11,070 nt of DNA from the NCBI GenBank assembly GCA_043804035.1, contig JAZDJJ010000126.1, forward strand, positions 1-11,070, read 5' to 3'. Each line of letters opens with the position of its first letter. The first letter of the stretch is position 1. Both the position numbers and the translations under genes were made by a program. The stretch is from JAZDJJ01 sp043804035 (GTDB lineage Bacteria; Bacteroidota; Bacteroidia; Palsa-948). Shown here piece by piece: positions 1 through 6,997 of the stretch. Below the pieces are notes generated by a model. That model saw only the letters and a program-made list of their open reading frames with translations. It did not search any database and was not told where the DNA came from.

Positions 1-834
1 TAATGTTTGTCCTGAACAAACAGGTGTATTACTTGCTGCTGTCGGAGCAATAGGTGTTTGGTTTATAGTTACCACAGTAGTTCCAGCAGGACCACCACAT
101 CCGCTTATTGTTGCTGTTACAGAATATGTTCCCGAAGCAGCAGTAGTTACTGTTGCGATGGATGGATTTTGAGAAGTGGAAGTAAAACTATTTGGTCCGT
201 TCCACGAATAAGTTGCTCCTGAAATTAAACTTGCTGTAAGTAATAATGTCTGTCCCGAACAAACAGGAGTGTTGCTGTTTGTTGTTGGTGCAGATGGCGT
301 TAGTATAGTTACCGTAGCAGTTTTGGAATTCGCACATCCTGTAGCAGTATTTGTTCCTGTAACAGTATAAGTTGTATTAGTAGTTGGATTTACAACAATA
401 CTTGAGGTAGTAGCACTGGTGCTCCATAAATATGTATCGCCACCCGAAGCAGCGAGTGTTGTAAAATCTCCTCTGCAAATAGCCGTTGTTCCTGTAATAG
501 TAATAGTTGGTTGCGGACTTACAGTAATTGCAACCATATCAGTACCTGTGCAGGATGCATTATCAGTAACAAGGACAGTGTAAGTAGTAGTAGTTGTTGG
601 AGTAGCAACCGGATTTGAGATGAGGAAATTGTTCAATCCTGCAGTAGGCGACCACTGATAAGTATAAGGCGGAGTGCCTCCCGTAGTTGTAACACTAAGG
701 GACGTAGAACTACCGGCACAAATTGTAACATCACTTCCTGCATTAACACCGGGCACTGCACATCTTGTTTTTTTCTGTCCGAAAGTTGTTCCGACAAAAC
801 AAAATGAAAGAAGAATAACAAATAATTGTTTCAT
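1..834 (-). CDS. Secreted Ig/PKD-like repeat surface protein, N-terminal part (runs off left edge)
   Basis: This is an open frame of 278 codons that starts at ATG 834..832 and is still open at base 1, so only the N-terminus is present. Residues 1-20 (MKQLFVILLSF...TFGQ) form a Sec signal peptide, so the product is exported. The mature part is rich in Thr/Ser/Gly and consists of Ig/PKD-like beta-sandwich repeats. The first (about 30-106) has TPPYTYQW and TTYTVLVTD, the second (about 108-176) has AICRGDFTTL and TTYTVTGT, and the third (about 179-259) has NTPVCSGQTL, TYSWNGP and SGTYSVTA. A fourth begins at about 260 and again reads NTPVCSGQTL. The conserved Cys of repeats 3 and 4 are residues 192 and 273, a period of 81. 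Such proteins in Bacteroidota are usually large adhesins or gliding-associated proteins exported by the type IX system; the sorting domain would lie outside the window. The start is supported by the signal peptide and a promoter box about 45 bp upstream. Confidence 0.88.
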   Translation of the reverse strand, partial: MKQLFVILLSFCFVGTTFGQKKTRCAVPGVNAGSDVTICAGSSTSLSVTTTGGTPPYTYQWSPTAGLNNFLISNPVATPTTTTTYTVLVTDNASCTGTDMVAITVSPQPTITITGTTAICRGDFTTLAASGGDTYLWSTSATTSSIVVNPTTNTTYTVTGTNTATGCANSKTATVTILTPSAPTTNSNTPVCSGQTLLLTASLISGATYSWNGPNSFTSTSQNPSIATVTTAASGTYSVTATISGCGGPAGTTVVTINQTPIAPTAASNTPVCSGQTL

Positions 835-877
835 ACTAATAGATTTTTATTTAAATGGATTTGAATTTAAAACACAA

Positions 878-885
878 CAAAGATA
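878..885 (-). promoter_or_regulatory. Bacteroidota-type -7 box for the Ig-repeat gene
   Basis: On the minus strand this reads TATCTTTG, a perfect match to the Bacteroidota TAnnTTTG box, 43 bp before the start codon at 834. No TTG (-33) box lies at the expected 17-23 bp; the nearest candidates are 12 and 28 bp away. The call rests on the -7 box and its position. Confidence 0.5.
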
Positions 886-964
886 TAATAATAAATACAA
901 AAAAAATAAAACACAATATTTTTTTTCATAAATATATTTTTAATAATTGCATGAGAAAAAAAAA

Positions 965-972
965 TAACTTTG
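965..972 (+). promoter_or_regulatory. Bacteroidota-type -7 box, presumed promoter of the 1276 gene
   Basis: TAACTTTG matches TAnnTTTG perfectly, with a TTG at 947-949 (15-bp spacing, slightly short). The predicted transcript start is near 979, two or three bases before the palindromic element at 982-1260. Without that element the start codon at 1276 would lie about 17 bp downstream of the transcript start, a normal leader. No other good box is seen between 1261 and 1275. Confidence 0.45.
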
Positions 973-981
973 CCAAATTAA

Positions 982-1260
982 AGGGCGGTTCTAAAAATTG
1001 ATTTCGTCATTGCGACACGTTGCCCTGATCTTGGTAATTGAGCTTGCCGAAATTTGCCGAAGGGAAAGCGACCCGCCTGCTGCCTGCCTGCCGCAGGCAG
1101 GCGGGCAGGAGCGAAGGGGAAGCAATCTCTAATCTGCCTGTGCCGACTTGTCTGCGTGCGGACGCACAGGCAGAACACGGCAGACAGGTAGCAAGGACAG
1201 AGATTGCTTCAGTCGTTCCTCCTTCGCAATGACGTTTATTTGTATTTTTAGAACTACCCT
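982..1260. mobile_element. 279-bp palindromic MITE-like element with nested inverted repeats
   Basis: The ends are 17-bp terminal inverted repeats (982-998 and 1244-1260) that match at 15 of 17 positions. Inside are two further perfect inverted pairs: an 11-bp pair, CGTCATTGCGA (1005-1015) with its complement (1224-1234), and a 12-bp pair, GAAGCAATCTCT (1119-1130) with its complement (1199-1210). A 9-bp GC-rich hairpin lies at 1082-1102 and a 10-bp hairpin at 1134-1173. It is much more GC-rich than its surroundings and carries no plausible gene. No clear target-site duplication is visible beyond possible AA. Parts recur at 8916-9231. It fits a non-autonomous transposable or intergenic repeat element; no transposase is in the window. 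Confidence 0.7.
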
Positions 1261-1275
1261 AAAATAAAAAAAACT

Positions 1276-2697
1276 ATGTTTCGCAAAATAATTACTGTCA
1301 TTTTTCTTTCAGGATTTTCATTTTATTCGTTTACTCAGATATATTCTATCAAAGGAAAAATAAATGGATGGAAAGATACAATTTGTTATTTCGGCAATTA
1401 TTACGGAGATAAACAATATGTAAAAGATACTGCCCGTATTGACAAATCCGGAAATTTTATTTTTGAAGGTGAGAAAAAAAATCCGGGAGGAATTTATCTG
1501 GTGGTAATGCCTAATAAAAGATATTTTGAACTTATTATTGATAAAGAACAAATTTTTTCTTTTGAAACCGATACATCCGACTTTATAAAAAATATGAAGA
1601 TAAAAGAATCAGAAGAAAATATTTTGTTTTATAAGTATTTGAATTTTATTTCTACAAGACAAAAAGAATCCGAGTCATTACGAAAACAATTTAATGATTT
1701 TAAAAAAGATACTCTTTCAAAATCTGCTACAAGACAGGATTCTATAAAATTACTTCAGACAAAACTTAATGATATTGATAAAGAAGTAGAGAAATATAAA
1801 ATTGATTTTATCAAAGATTATCCGCATCTTTTTCTCACAACAATATTTAAAGCACAGAAAGAACCGGACGTTCCAAAATCGCCATTGCTTGCTAATGGAA
1901 AAGAGGACTCCACATTCAATTACCGTTATTTTAAAGAACATTTTTTTGATAACATTGATGTTACTGACGACCGTCTTTTGCGTTCGCCAATATTTCACAC
2001 GAAACTTAAATATTTTTTTACCAATGTTATTATTCAACATCCTGATTCCATCATCAAAGAAGCCGATATCCTAACTGAAAAAGCAAAAAGCAATAAAGAA
2101 ACTTTCAAATATCTCGTGTATTATTTCACTTCCACTTACGAATCTTCTAACATCATGGGAATGGATGCCGTGTTTGTTCACGAAGTAGAAAAATATTATA
2201 TCACCAAAAAAGCGTATTGGGTTGATTCTGTTCAGTTGCAAAAAATTATTCATCGCGGATTAACACTCAAGCCACTGCTGATTGGCAAACCTGCTCCTCC
2301 TCTTGTTATGCAAGATACCAACGGAAAGGATGTTTTCCTTTATTCAATAAAAGCAAAATATACCATTCTGCTTTTATGGGATCCTGATTGCGGACATTGT
2401 CAGAAAGTTGTCCCAAAAATGGAAACGTTTTATGAAAAAATAAAATTAAAAGGAATAAAAGTGTACGCAGTGAACACTCAACACGAAGATGACAAGTGGA
2501 AAAAATTTATTCGCGAGAAGAATCTGAACTTCATCAATGTACATGATAAATATAAACAATATTCTCTTTTTCAATTATACGATATTTACAGTACACCGGT
2601 AATCTATTTGCTTGACGATAAAAAAATCATTAAAGCAAAACGAATTGATGTTGAGCAACTGGAAGGATTTATTGACCATCTGGAAAAAATAAAATAA
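1276..2697 (+). CDS. Exported DUF4369-thioredoxin-like (TlpA/AhpC-TSA type) protein
   Basis: 473 residues. Residues 1-21 (MFRKIITVIF...SFTQ) are a signal peptide, so the protein acts outside the cytoplasm, probably in the periplasm. Residues about 22-110 (YSIKGKINGW... ARIDKSGNFIFEG) resemble the DUF4369 beta domain. A charged, helical middle (about 115-330) contains a Lys/Glu-rich stretch at 125-185 that may be coiled coil. The C-terminal third (about 335-473) is a redoxin/thioredoxin fold, with LIGKPAPPL at its start, the active-site motif WDPDCGHC with cysteines 372 and 375, and the cis-proline TPV at 440-442. The family is a thiol-disulfide oxidoreductase common in Bacteroidota, likely acting on exported cysteine proteins; the substrate cannot be read from sequence. 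mazG follows 57 bp later on the same strand and could be co-transcribed. The leader is interrupted by the repeat element at 982-1260. Confidence 0.87.
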   Translation: MFRKIITVIFLSGFSFYSFTQIYSIKGKINGWKDTICYFGNYYGDKQYVKDTARIDKSGNFIFEGEKKNPGGIYLVVMPNKRYFELIIDKEQIFSFETDTSDFIKNMKIKESEENILFYKYLNFISTRQKESESLRKQFNDFKKDTLSKSATRQDSIKLLQTKLNDIDKEVEKYKIDFIKDYPHLFLTTIFKAQKEPDVPKSPLLANGKEDSTFNYRYFKEHFFDNIDVTDDRLLRSPIFHTKLKYFFTNVIIQHPDSIIKEADILTEKAKSNKETFKYLVYYFTSTYESSNIMGMDAVFVHEVEKYYITKKAYWVDSVQLQKIIHRGLTLKPLLIGKPAPPLVMQDTNGKDVFLYSIKAKYTILLLWDPDCGHCQKVVPKMETFYEKIKLKGIKVYAVNTQHEDDKWKKFIREKNLNFINVHDKYKQYSLFQLYDIYSTPVIYLLDDKKIIKAKRIDVEQLEGFIDHLEKIK

Positions 2698-2727
2698 CAC
2701 AAACATTTAATTCGTGTCTGTAATTTA

Positions 2728-2745
2728 TTTGTGTATTGACACAAA
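2728..2745. repeat. Small perfect inverted repeat between the thioredoxin gene and mazG
   Basis: TTTGTGT (2728-2734) and ACACAAA (2739-2745) form a 7-bp perfect stem with a 4-base loop, ending 9 bp before the mazG start. A third ACACAAA lies at 2697-2703, overlapping the stop region of the upstream gene. It is AT-rich and lacks a U-run, so it is not a convincing terminator; it could be an operator or chance. Confidence 0.3.
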
Positions 2746-2754
2746 CGCTTTAGT

Positions 2755-3540
2755 ATGATAGAAGTAAACGAAAAATTAATTGCCTTTGACCGTCTGCTGA
2801 AAATCATGGACGAATTGCGGGAAAAATGTCCATGGGATAAAAAGCAAACTATTGAATCTCTTCGTCATCTTACTATTGAAGAAACTTACGAACTCGCCGA
2901 TTCTATTCTGGAAAAGGATATGAACAAAATAAAAAAAGAACTTGGCGATTTGCTTTTGCATATTACTTTTTATTCACGCATTGCATCCGAAACAAATGAG
3001 TTTGATATTACTGATGTGATAAATTCTCTCTGTGAAAAACTAATTTACCGCCATCCACATATTTACGGTAATGTAAAAGTTCAGGATGAACACGAAGTTA
3101 AAAAGAATTGGGAAAAGTTGAAATTAAAAGAAGAAAACAAATCTGTATTGGAAGGAATTCCTGTTGCCATGCCGTCAATAGTGAAAGCACAGCGAATACA
3201 AGAAAAAGCAAGGGGAGCAGGATTTGATTGGGAAAAACCAGAACAGGTTTGGGAAAAAGTAATGGAAGAGTTGAATGAACTAAAAGAAGTTGATTCTCAT
3301 CATTCTTCTCCTTTAGTGGAAGAAGAATTTGGCGACCTATTTTTTGCTCTTATCAATTATGCACGATTCATTGGAGTGAATCCTGATACCGCATTAGAAA
3401 GAACAAACAAAAAATTCATTAAACGTTTTCAATATATGGAAAACGAATCAGAGAAAGCAGGAAAAAAACTTCATGAAATGACTCTATCGGAGATGGATGA
3501 ATACTGGAATAAGGCAAAAGCATTTGATACCATTGGATAA
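2755..3540 (+). CDS. mazG: Nucleoside triphosphate pyrophosphohydrolase MazG
   Basis: 261 residues, the usual length for two-domain MazG. The enzyme hydrolyses (d)NTPs to NMP and pyrophosphate in the cytoplasm, cleaning the nucleotide pool; in E. coli it also affects ppGpp level. Domain 1 (about 10-110) carries the signature CPWDKKQT (25-32), the metal-binding EExxE (E42, E43, E46) and ExxD (E62, D65). Domain 2 (about 145-255) repeats the pattern with E171, E172, E175 and E191, D194, so both sites look intact. The motif AQRIQEKARGAGFDW at 145-159 is typical of the family. The start at 2755 puts the first domain at the normal distance. It lies 57 bp behind the thioredoxin-like gene on the same strand, and no perfect -7 box is seen in the gap. 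Confidence 0.95.
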   Translation: MIEVNEKLIAFDRLLKIMDELREKCPWDKKQTIESLRHLTIEETYELADSILEKDMNKIKKELGDLLLHITFYSRIASETNEFDITDVINSLCEKLIYRHPHIYGNVKVQDEHEVKKNWEKLKLKEENKSVLEGIPVAMPSIVKAQRIQEKARGAGFDWEKPEQVWEKVMEELNELKEVDSHHSSPLVEEEFGDLFFALINYARFIGVNPDTALERTNKKFIKRFQYMENESEKAGKKLHEMTLSEMDEYWNKAKAFDTIG

Positions 3541-3584
3541 AACCAAACAGTAAAATTGACTTTAAGATATTCCAAAAAAAATTG

Positions 3585-3642
3585 AAAATCTTAAAATGGA
3601 TGAATGGTGTTTTATGAAAAATGTATCTTTAGAATTGCCCTT
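3585..3642 (+). repeat. 58-bp direct repeat, copy A
   Basis: This copy matches 3932-3989 at 56 of 58 positions, in the same orientation, with starts 347 bp apart. The two copies flank the small antitoxin-like gene. Its last 17 bases (3625-3641) match the terminus of the palindromic element at 982-1260. The TTG at 3641-3643, at its right edge, is placed to serve as the -33 box for the next gene. Confidence 0.85.
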
Positions 3643-3672
3643 GAATTATTGATAGAAATTTTCTTAATTTTG
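3641..3672 (+). promoter_or_regulatory. Promoter of the antitoxin-like gene
   Basis: TTG at 3641-3643 is followed after 21 bp by TAATTTTG (3665-3672), a full Bacteroidota-type -33/-7 pair. The predicted transcript start is near 3679, giving a leader of about 11 bases before ATG 3690. The TTG sits on the edge of repeat copy A. Confidence 0.6.
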
Positions 3673-3689
3673 TCTAAAATATTTTTATT

Positions 3690-3905
3690 ATGATGACATT
3701 AAACACTAAAGCTACTGTTACGGATAATTCTGTACTTATGCTTTCTTTACCTAAAAACCTACCAAAAGGAGAATATGACATTGTGATTGTTATTGAAGAT
3801 AAGGTTTATGTTGATGCTCCTTTATGGTCTATGAATTTAAAAGGAAAAATTAACCCTGATGAAACATTCAGAAGAGAGGACATGTATGATGACAATGGAC
3901 GATAA
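3690..3905 (+). CDS. Small antitoxin-like protein (VapB/MazE-type appearance), partner gene not present
   Basis: 71 residues. The N-terminal half is a short beta-rich segment, with KATVTDNSVLMLSLP followed by LPKGEYDIVIVIEDK (about 24-38), a pattern seen in small antitoxins that precede PIN-domain (VapC) toxins. The C-terminal half is charged and likely disordered, with WSMNLKGKINPDETFRRED and a YDDNGR end. A Trp-Ser plus RREDMY...GR tail is the sort of segment that binds the toxin. An ATG overlapping its 3' end (3886-3888) sits where a toxin gene would start, but that frame runs into repeat copy B and stops after 47 codons with no toxin motif. It is therefore probably an orphan antitoxin. 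It has its own promoter and two flanking direct repeats. The antitoxin assignment is from motif resemblance only. Confidence 0.6.
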   Translation: MMTLNTKATVTDNSVLMLSLPKNLPKGEYDIVIVIEDKVYVDAPLWSMNLKGKINPDETFRREDMYDDNGR

Positions 3906-4029
3906 AAGAATATGGGGAATTTTCTCGATTAAAAATCTTGAAATGGATGAATGGTGTTTTATGAAAAATGTATCTTTAGAACTGCCCTTATGTTATACCT
4001 GTGTAATTATAGGGAGTAATTTTTTTTAA
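3886..4029 (+). pseudogene. Short overlapping frame, possible remnant of a toxin gene
   Basis: A 47-codon frame starts with ATG ATG ACA ATG, overlaps the last 20 bases of the antitoxin-like gene in the +1 frame, and ends at TAA 4027-4029 inside purB on the other strand. The overlap is typical of antitoxin-toxin pairs. The product (MMTMDDKRIWGIFSIKNLE...) shows no PIN or other toxin motif, and from codon 16 on it is the 58-bp repeat. The reading that fits best is that only the first codons of a partner gene remain and the rest was replaced by repeat copy B. It may equally be a chance frame. Confidence 0.25.
3932..3989 (+). repeat. 58-bp direct repeat, copy B, abutting the purB stop codon
   Basis: It differs from copy A (3585-3642) at only two positions. 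Its last 17 bases (3972-3988) are the same terminus motif as in the 982-1260 element, and its end overlaps the purB stop codon (3990..3988, read on the minus strand). On the purB strand the transcript therefore enters the repeat directly after TAA. Confidence 0.85.
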
Positions 4030-5340
4030 TTCTTCCTGAATCTTTGTATCAATCTTCAGCGATTCAATAAATTTTTCAATTTCCTTTTTACCGGGTTTGG
4101 AATTTGTACGGGTTAATTTTTTCAGAACTTCGTAAGGATTAGGATAGCCCTCTCTTCGTAAAATAGTTTGAATGGCTTCGGCAATCACAATCCAGTTTTC
4201 TTCCAAATCTTTTTCAATGGCTTCTTTATTTATGATAATCTTGTCCATTCCTTTTAAGATTGATTTGAACGAAATGAGAGAGTGCGCAACAGGTACTCCA
4301 ATATTTCTTAATACTGTAGAGTCAGTTAAATCTCTTTGTAATCGCGACACGGGGAGTTTTGCGGAAAAATGTTCAAAGAGCGAATTAGCAATACCGAGAT
4401 TTCCTTCTGCGTTTTCAAAATTAATTGGATTCACTTTGTGAGGCATAGCAGAAGATCCTACTTCATTTTTTTTTATTTCTTGTCTGAAATAATTCATTGA
4501 GATATACAGCCAAATGTCTCGGCATAAATCAATAAGGATGGTGTTGATACGTTTCATTGCATCAAACTGTGCAGCAAGATTGTCGTAATGTTCTATCTGT
4601 GTGGTAAATTGTGAGCGATGTAATCCAAGTTTATCATTCACAAACTTATTTGCAAAATCAGTCCAGTTAATTTCGGGATAAGCAACATGATGAGCATTAA
4701 AATTTCCGGTAGATCCTCCGAACTTTGCCGAGAAAGAAATTTGCAGAAAAAGTTTTTTCTGTATCTGTAATCGTTCAACAAAAACCAAAATTTCTTTTCC
4801 GAGTTTTGTTGGAGAAGCGGGCTGTCCGTGAGTGCGTGCCAGCATAGGAATATTTTTCCACTGCTCCCCTACTCTATTTAGTTTTGAAATTATTTTATCA
4901 AGATACGGAATGTAAATTTTATTCACAGCATCTTTAAAAAGAAGTGGTGTAGCAGTGTTATTGATATCCTGAGAGGTAAGTCCGAAGTGAATAAACTCTC
5001 TGTAGTTAGATAATTTCAGTGCGTCAAATTTTTCTTTCAAAAAATATTCAACAGCTTTCACATCGTGATTGGTTGTTGCTTCTATCTTTTTTATTTTAAA
5101 AACATTCTCGGCAGAAAATCCGGAATAAATACTACGGAGTTTTGCAAAATTCTTTTTATCGAAATCTGACAATTGAGGCAAAGGCAATTCACAAAGAGCA
5201 ATAAAATATTCCACTTCAATATATATGCGGTACTTCATCAATGCTTCTTCCGAAAAAAAAGCCGGCAATTCTTTTGTCTGAGTGCGGTATCTGCCGTCAA
5301 TAGGAGAAATGGAGGCAAGAATAGTCAGGTGTTCATTCAT
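3988..5340 (-). CDS. purB: Adenylosuccinate lyase PurB
   Basis: 450 residues, close to the E. coli-type PurB length. This cytosolic homotetramer of the fumarase/aspartase superfamily releases fumarate from SAICAR and from adenylosuccinate, so it acts twice in AMP synthesis. The N-terminus ASISPIDGRY is typical. The proposed general acid His is H171 in ARTHGQPASPTK. The flexible signature loop GSSAMPHKVNPINFENAEG spans about 295-313, with the catalytic serine at 296/297. Both agree with E. coli numbering (H171, S295). The second conserved histidine region, TTNHDVKAVEY, is at about 89-99. The C-terminus ...NYTGIT ends one residue later than the usual ...NYTGI, and its TAA overlaps the terminus of repeat copy B, so the stop codon may have been supplied by the repeat. 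It is a single gene, not near other pur genes here. Confidence 0.97.
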   Translation of the reverse strand: MNEHLTILASISPIDGRYRTQTKELPAFFSEEALMKYRIYIEVEYFIALCELPLPQLSDFDKKNFAKLRSIYSGFSAENVFKIKKIEATTNHDVKAVEYFLKEKFDALKLSNYREFIHFGLTSQDINNTATPLLFKDAVNKIYIPYLDKIISKLNRVGEQWKNIPMLARTHGQPASPTKLGKEILVFVERLQIQKKLFLQISFSAKFGGSTGNFNAHHVAYPEINWTDFANKFVNDKLGLHRSQFTTQIEHYDNLAAQFDAMKRINTILIDLCRDIWLYISMNYFRQEIKKNEVGSSAMPHKVNPINFENAEGNLGIANSLFEHFSAKLPVSRLQRDLTDSTVLRNIGVPVAHSLISFKSILKGMDKIIINKEAIEKDLEENWIVIAEAIQTILRREGYPNPYEVLKKLTRTNSKPGKKEIEKFIESLKIDTKIQEELKKITPYNYTGIT

Positions 5341-5364
5341 AATATTTCTCTTTGAATAAAAAAA

Positions 5365-5372
5365 CGAAGATA
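5365..5372 (-). promoter_or_regulatory. Candidate -7 box for purB
   Basis: On the minus strand this reads TATCTTCG, one mismatch from TAnnTTTG, 24 bp before the purB start codon. No -33 TTG at the expected spacing is seen, so support is weak. Confidence 0.35.
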
Positions 5373-5415
5373 TAAAATAAATGCCTTGTGAAAAAAAAGC
5401 ACTTGAATTTTTTTT

Positions 5416-5423
5416 TACTTTTG
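5416..5423 (+). promoter_or_regulatory. -7 box of the tRNA-Gly gene
   Basis: TACTTTTG matches TAnnTTTG perfectly and ends 12 bp before the first tRNA base, so transcription would start about 5 bases upstream of the mature 5' end. The TTG trinucleotides upstream (5403 and 5386) are not at standard spacing. Confidence 0.5.
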
Positions 5424-5435
5424 CAATTCAAACAA

Positions 5436-5508
<73 letters not shown>

Positions 5509-5625
5509 CACTTCACATTACTTCCTTTTCTAACCTGCACAATTTAGAATCAAACAAGGTTAAAAAAATATTATCAATATTTGTTACTGTTCGGGTAGAT
5601 ATGATTGACAAGGGAATAAACTAAT

Positions 5626-5897
5626 ATATGGCATTATCGCCATATGAGAATTAAATTCGCCCTGAAAGGGCGGAATAAAACTAACACAGGGCATCGCCCT
5701 GTGAGAACTAACATAATGGCATCGCCCTGAAAGGGCAAAATAACTATGGCTTAATCACTCACAAAAGTTTAGAGGATAATGATGAGCGTTATGTATGGGA
5801 TTAAAGGAAAGTATTATGCCCTTTCAGGGCGTAATGCTGTATAGATTTTCTCTCACAGGGCGATGCCCTGTGTTATGATATAATGCCCTTTCAGGGC
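5626..5897. repeat. Mirror-symmetric array of palindromic repeats (REP/BIME-like)
   Basis: Seven small palindromes fill this stretch. 5626-5645 is an ATATGGC/GCCATAT hairpin. 5658-5672, 5724-5736, 5818-5830 and 5885-5897 share GCCCT-3-AGGGC, and 5685-5703 and 5854-5872 share CACAGGGC-3-GCCCTGTG. The three loop bases give orientation: GAA, ATC, GAA on the left and TTC, GAT, TTC on the right. The last six therefore form two inverted arms with order A-B-A and near-equal spacings (centres 29 and 36 bp apart on the left; 28 and 39 on the right), around a unique core of 81 bp (5737-5817) near 5777. No gene fits in it. It resembles paired REP elements (REPIN/BIME) of other bacteria; no REP-associated transposase is in the window. 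Confidence 0.8.
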
Positions 5898-5956
5898 GTA
5901 GATTTAAAATTATGCAAAGACAACCCGAACAGGTACCAATATTTTACAAAAATACT

Positions 5957-6991
5957 ATGCACGAAGAAAAGAAAGAACAAGAATTATTTGAGCATCATAA
6001 ATTTGTTGTTGACAAAAAACAAAAACCAATTCGTATTGATAAATATCTTTTCTCTTACATATCTAACTCTACAAGAACAAGAATTCAATGTGCCGCTGAA
6101 GTGGGAAGTATTTTAGTGAACGGAAAAACTGTTAAATCGAGTTACAAAGTAAAACCCGAAGATATAATCACGATTGTTCTCGCCTATCCTCCACTGGAAA
6201 TAGAACTTCTGCCGGAAAATATTCCCATAGATATTGTTTATGAAGATGATGATTTGCTTGTGATAAATAAAAAAGCAGGAATGGTTGTTCATCCTACTTA
6301 TGGAAATTATTCGGGAACACTTGTGAATGCTTTATTATTTTATTTAAATGGGAAAGATGCTTCATTGAAAGTAAACCTGGATGATGAAAATTCTGTGAGA
6401 CCGGGGCTTGTGCATCGTTTAGATAAAGAAACTTCGGGACTGATGATTGTTGCAAAGAATGAATTAGCGACAGCACGATTAGCAAAAGATATGTTTGACA
6501 GAAAAATTTCCAGAAAATATTGTGCGCTTGTCTGGGGAGATATAAAAAAAGATTCTGAAACTATTACAGGAAATATCGGAAGAAGTTTGAGCGACAGAAA
6601 AAAGATGGCTGTGTTTCCCGAAGGAAATCACGGCAAGCATGCTGTTACGCATTACAAAGTATTGGAGCGGTTCGGATATGTTACGTTGATTGAATGTGTG
6701 CTTGAAACCGGGAGAACTCATCAGATACGTGTTCACATGAAACATATCGGACATACAGTTTTTGGAGATAAGGATTATGGAGGAAATAAAATTCTAAAGG
6801 GAACTACAGCGGCGAAGTATAAATTTTTTATTGATGAATGCTTTAACATTTGTCAGAGGCAGGCACTTCATGCAAAATCACTTTCATTTGTTCATCCTTC
6901 CACAAAAAAGTTGCTTCAGTTTGAATCAAATCTTCCTGACGATATACAGTTTGTTATAAAACGGTGGAGAGAATATATTGGCAACAGATAA
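5957..6991 (+). CDS. rluD: RluD-family 23S rRNA pseudouridine synthase
   Basis: 344 residues from ATG 5957. An in-frame ATG at 5912 would add 15 residues (MQRQPEQVPIF...), but family members in Bacteroidota begin near MHEEK...ELFEHH, and the 5912 start lies only 15 bp from a palindrome, so 5957 is preferred. It isomerises uridine to pseudouridine in large-subunit rRNA (helix 69 in E. coli RluD). Residues about 26-85 are an S4 RNA-binding domain (RIDKYLFSYI ... ILVNGK), followed by the RluA/RluD catalytic domain at about 95-335. The catalytic motif HRLDKETSGL carries the essential Asp at 156, and the C-terminal part has RTHQIRVH and GDKDYGG, both typical. RluC/RluA specificity cannot be excluded. 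It ends 6 bp from the convergent FAD oxidase gene. No perfect -7 box is found upstream; TAGATTTA at 5899 is the nearest. Confidence 0.92.
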   Translation: MHEEKKEQELFEHHKFVVDKKQKPIRIDKYLFSYISNSTRTRIQCAAEVGSILVNGKTVKSSYKVKPEDIITIVLAYPPLEIELLPENIPIDIVYEDDDLLVINKKAGMVVHPTYGNYSGTLVNALLFYLNGKDASLKVNLDDENSVRPGLVHRLDKETSGLMIVAKNELATARLAKDMFDRKISRKYCALVWGDIKKDSETITGNIGRSLSDRKKMAVFPEGNHGKHAVTHYKVLERFGYVTLIECVLETGRTHQIRVHMKHIGHTVFGDKDYGGNKILKGTTAAKYKFFIDECFNICQRQALHAKSLSFVHPSTKKLLQFESNLPDDIQFVIKRWREYIGNR

Positions 6992-6997
6992 AAACTA

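Noticed and set aside
978..1232. Open frames of 60-70 codons on both strands
   Set aside because: They lie entirely in the palindromic element; composition is driven by inverted GC-rich repeats and no protein motif is present.
5658..5897. CRISPR array or rho-independent terminators
   Set aside because: Repeat spacing is uneven and mirrored, and the palindromes have no U-run; the layout fits REP-type repeats better.
5912..5956. Fifteen-residue N-terminal extension of RluD from ATG 5912
   Set aside because: The extension has no family similarity and begins 15 bp from a palindrome; the ATG at 5957 fits the family start better, though 5912 cannot be strictly excluded.
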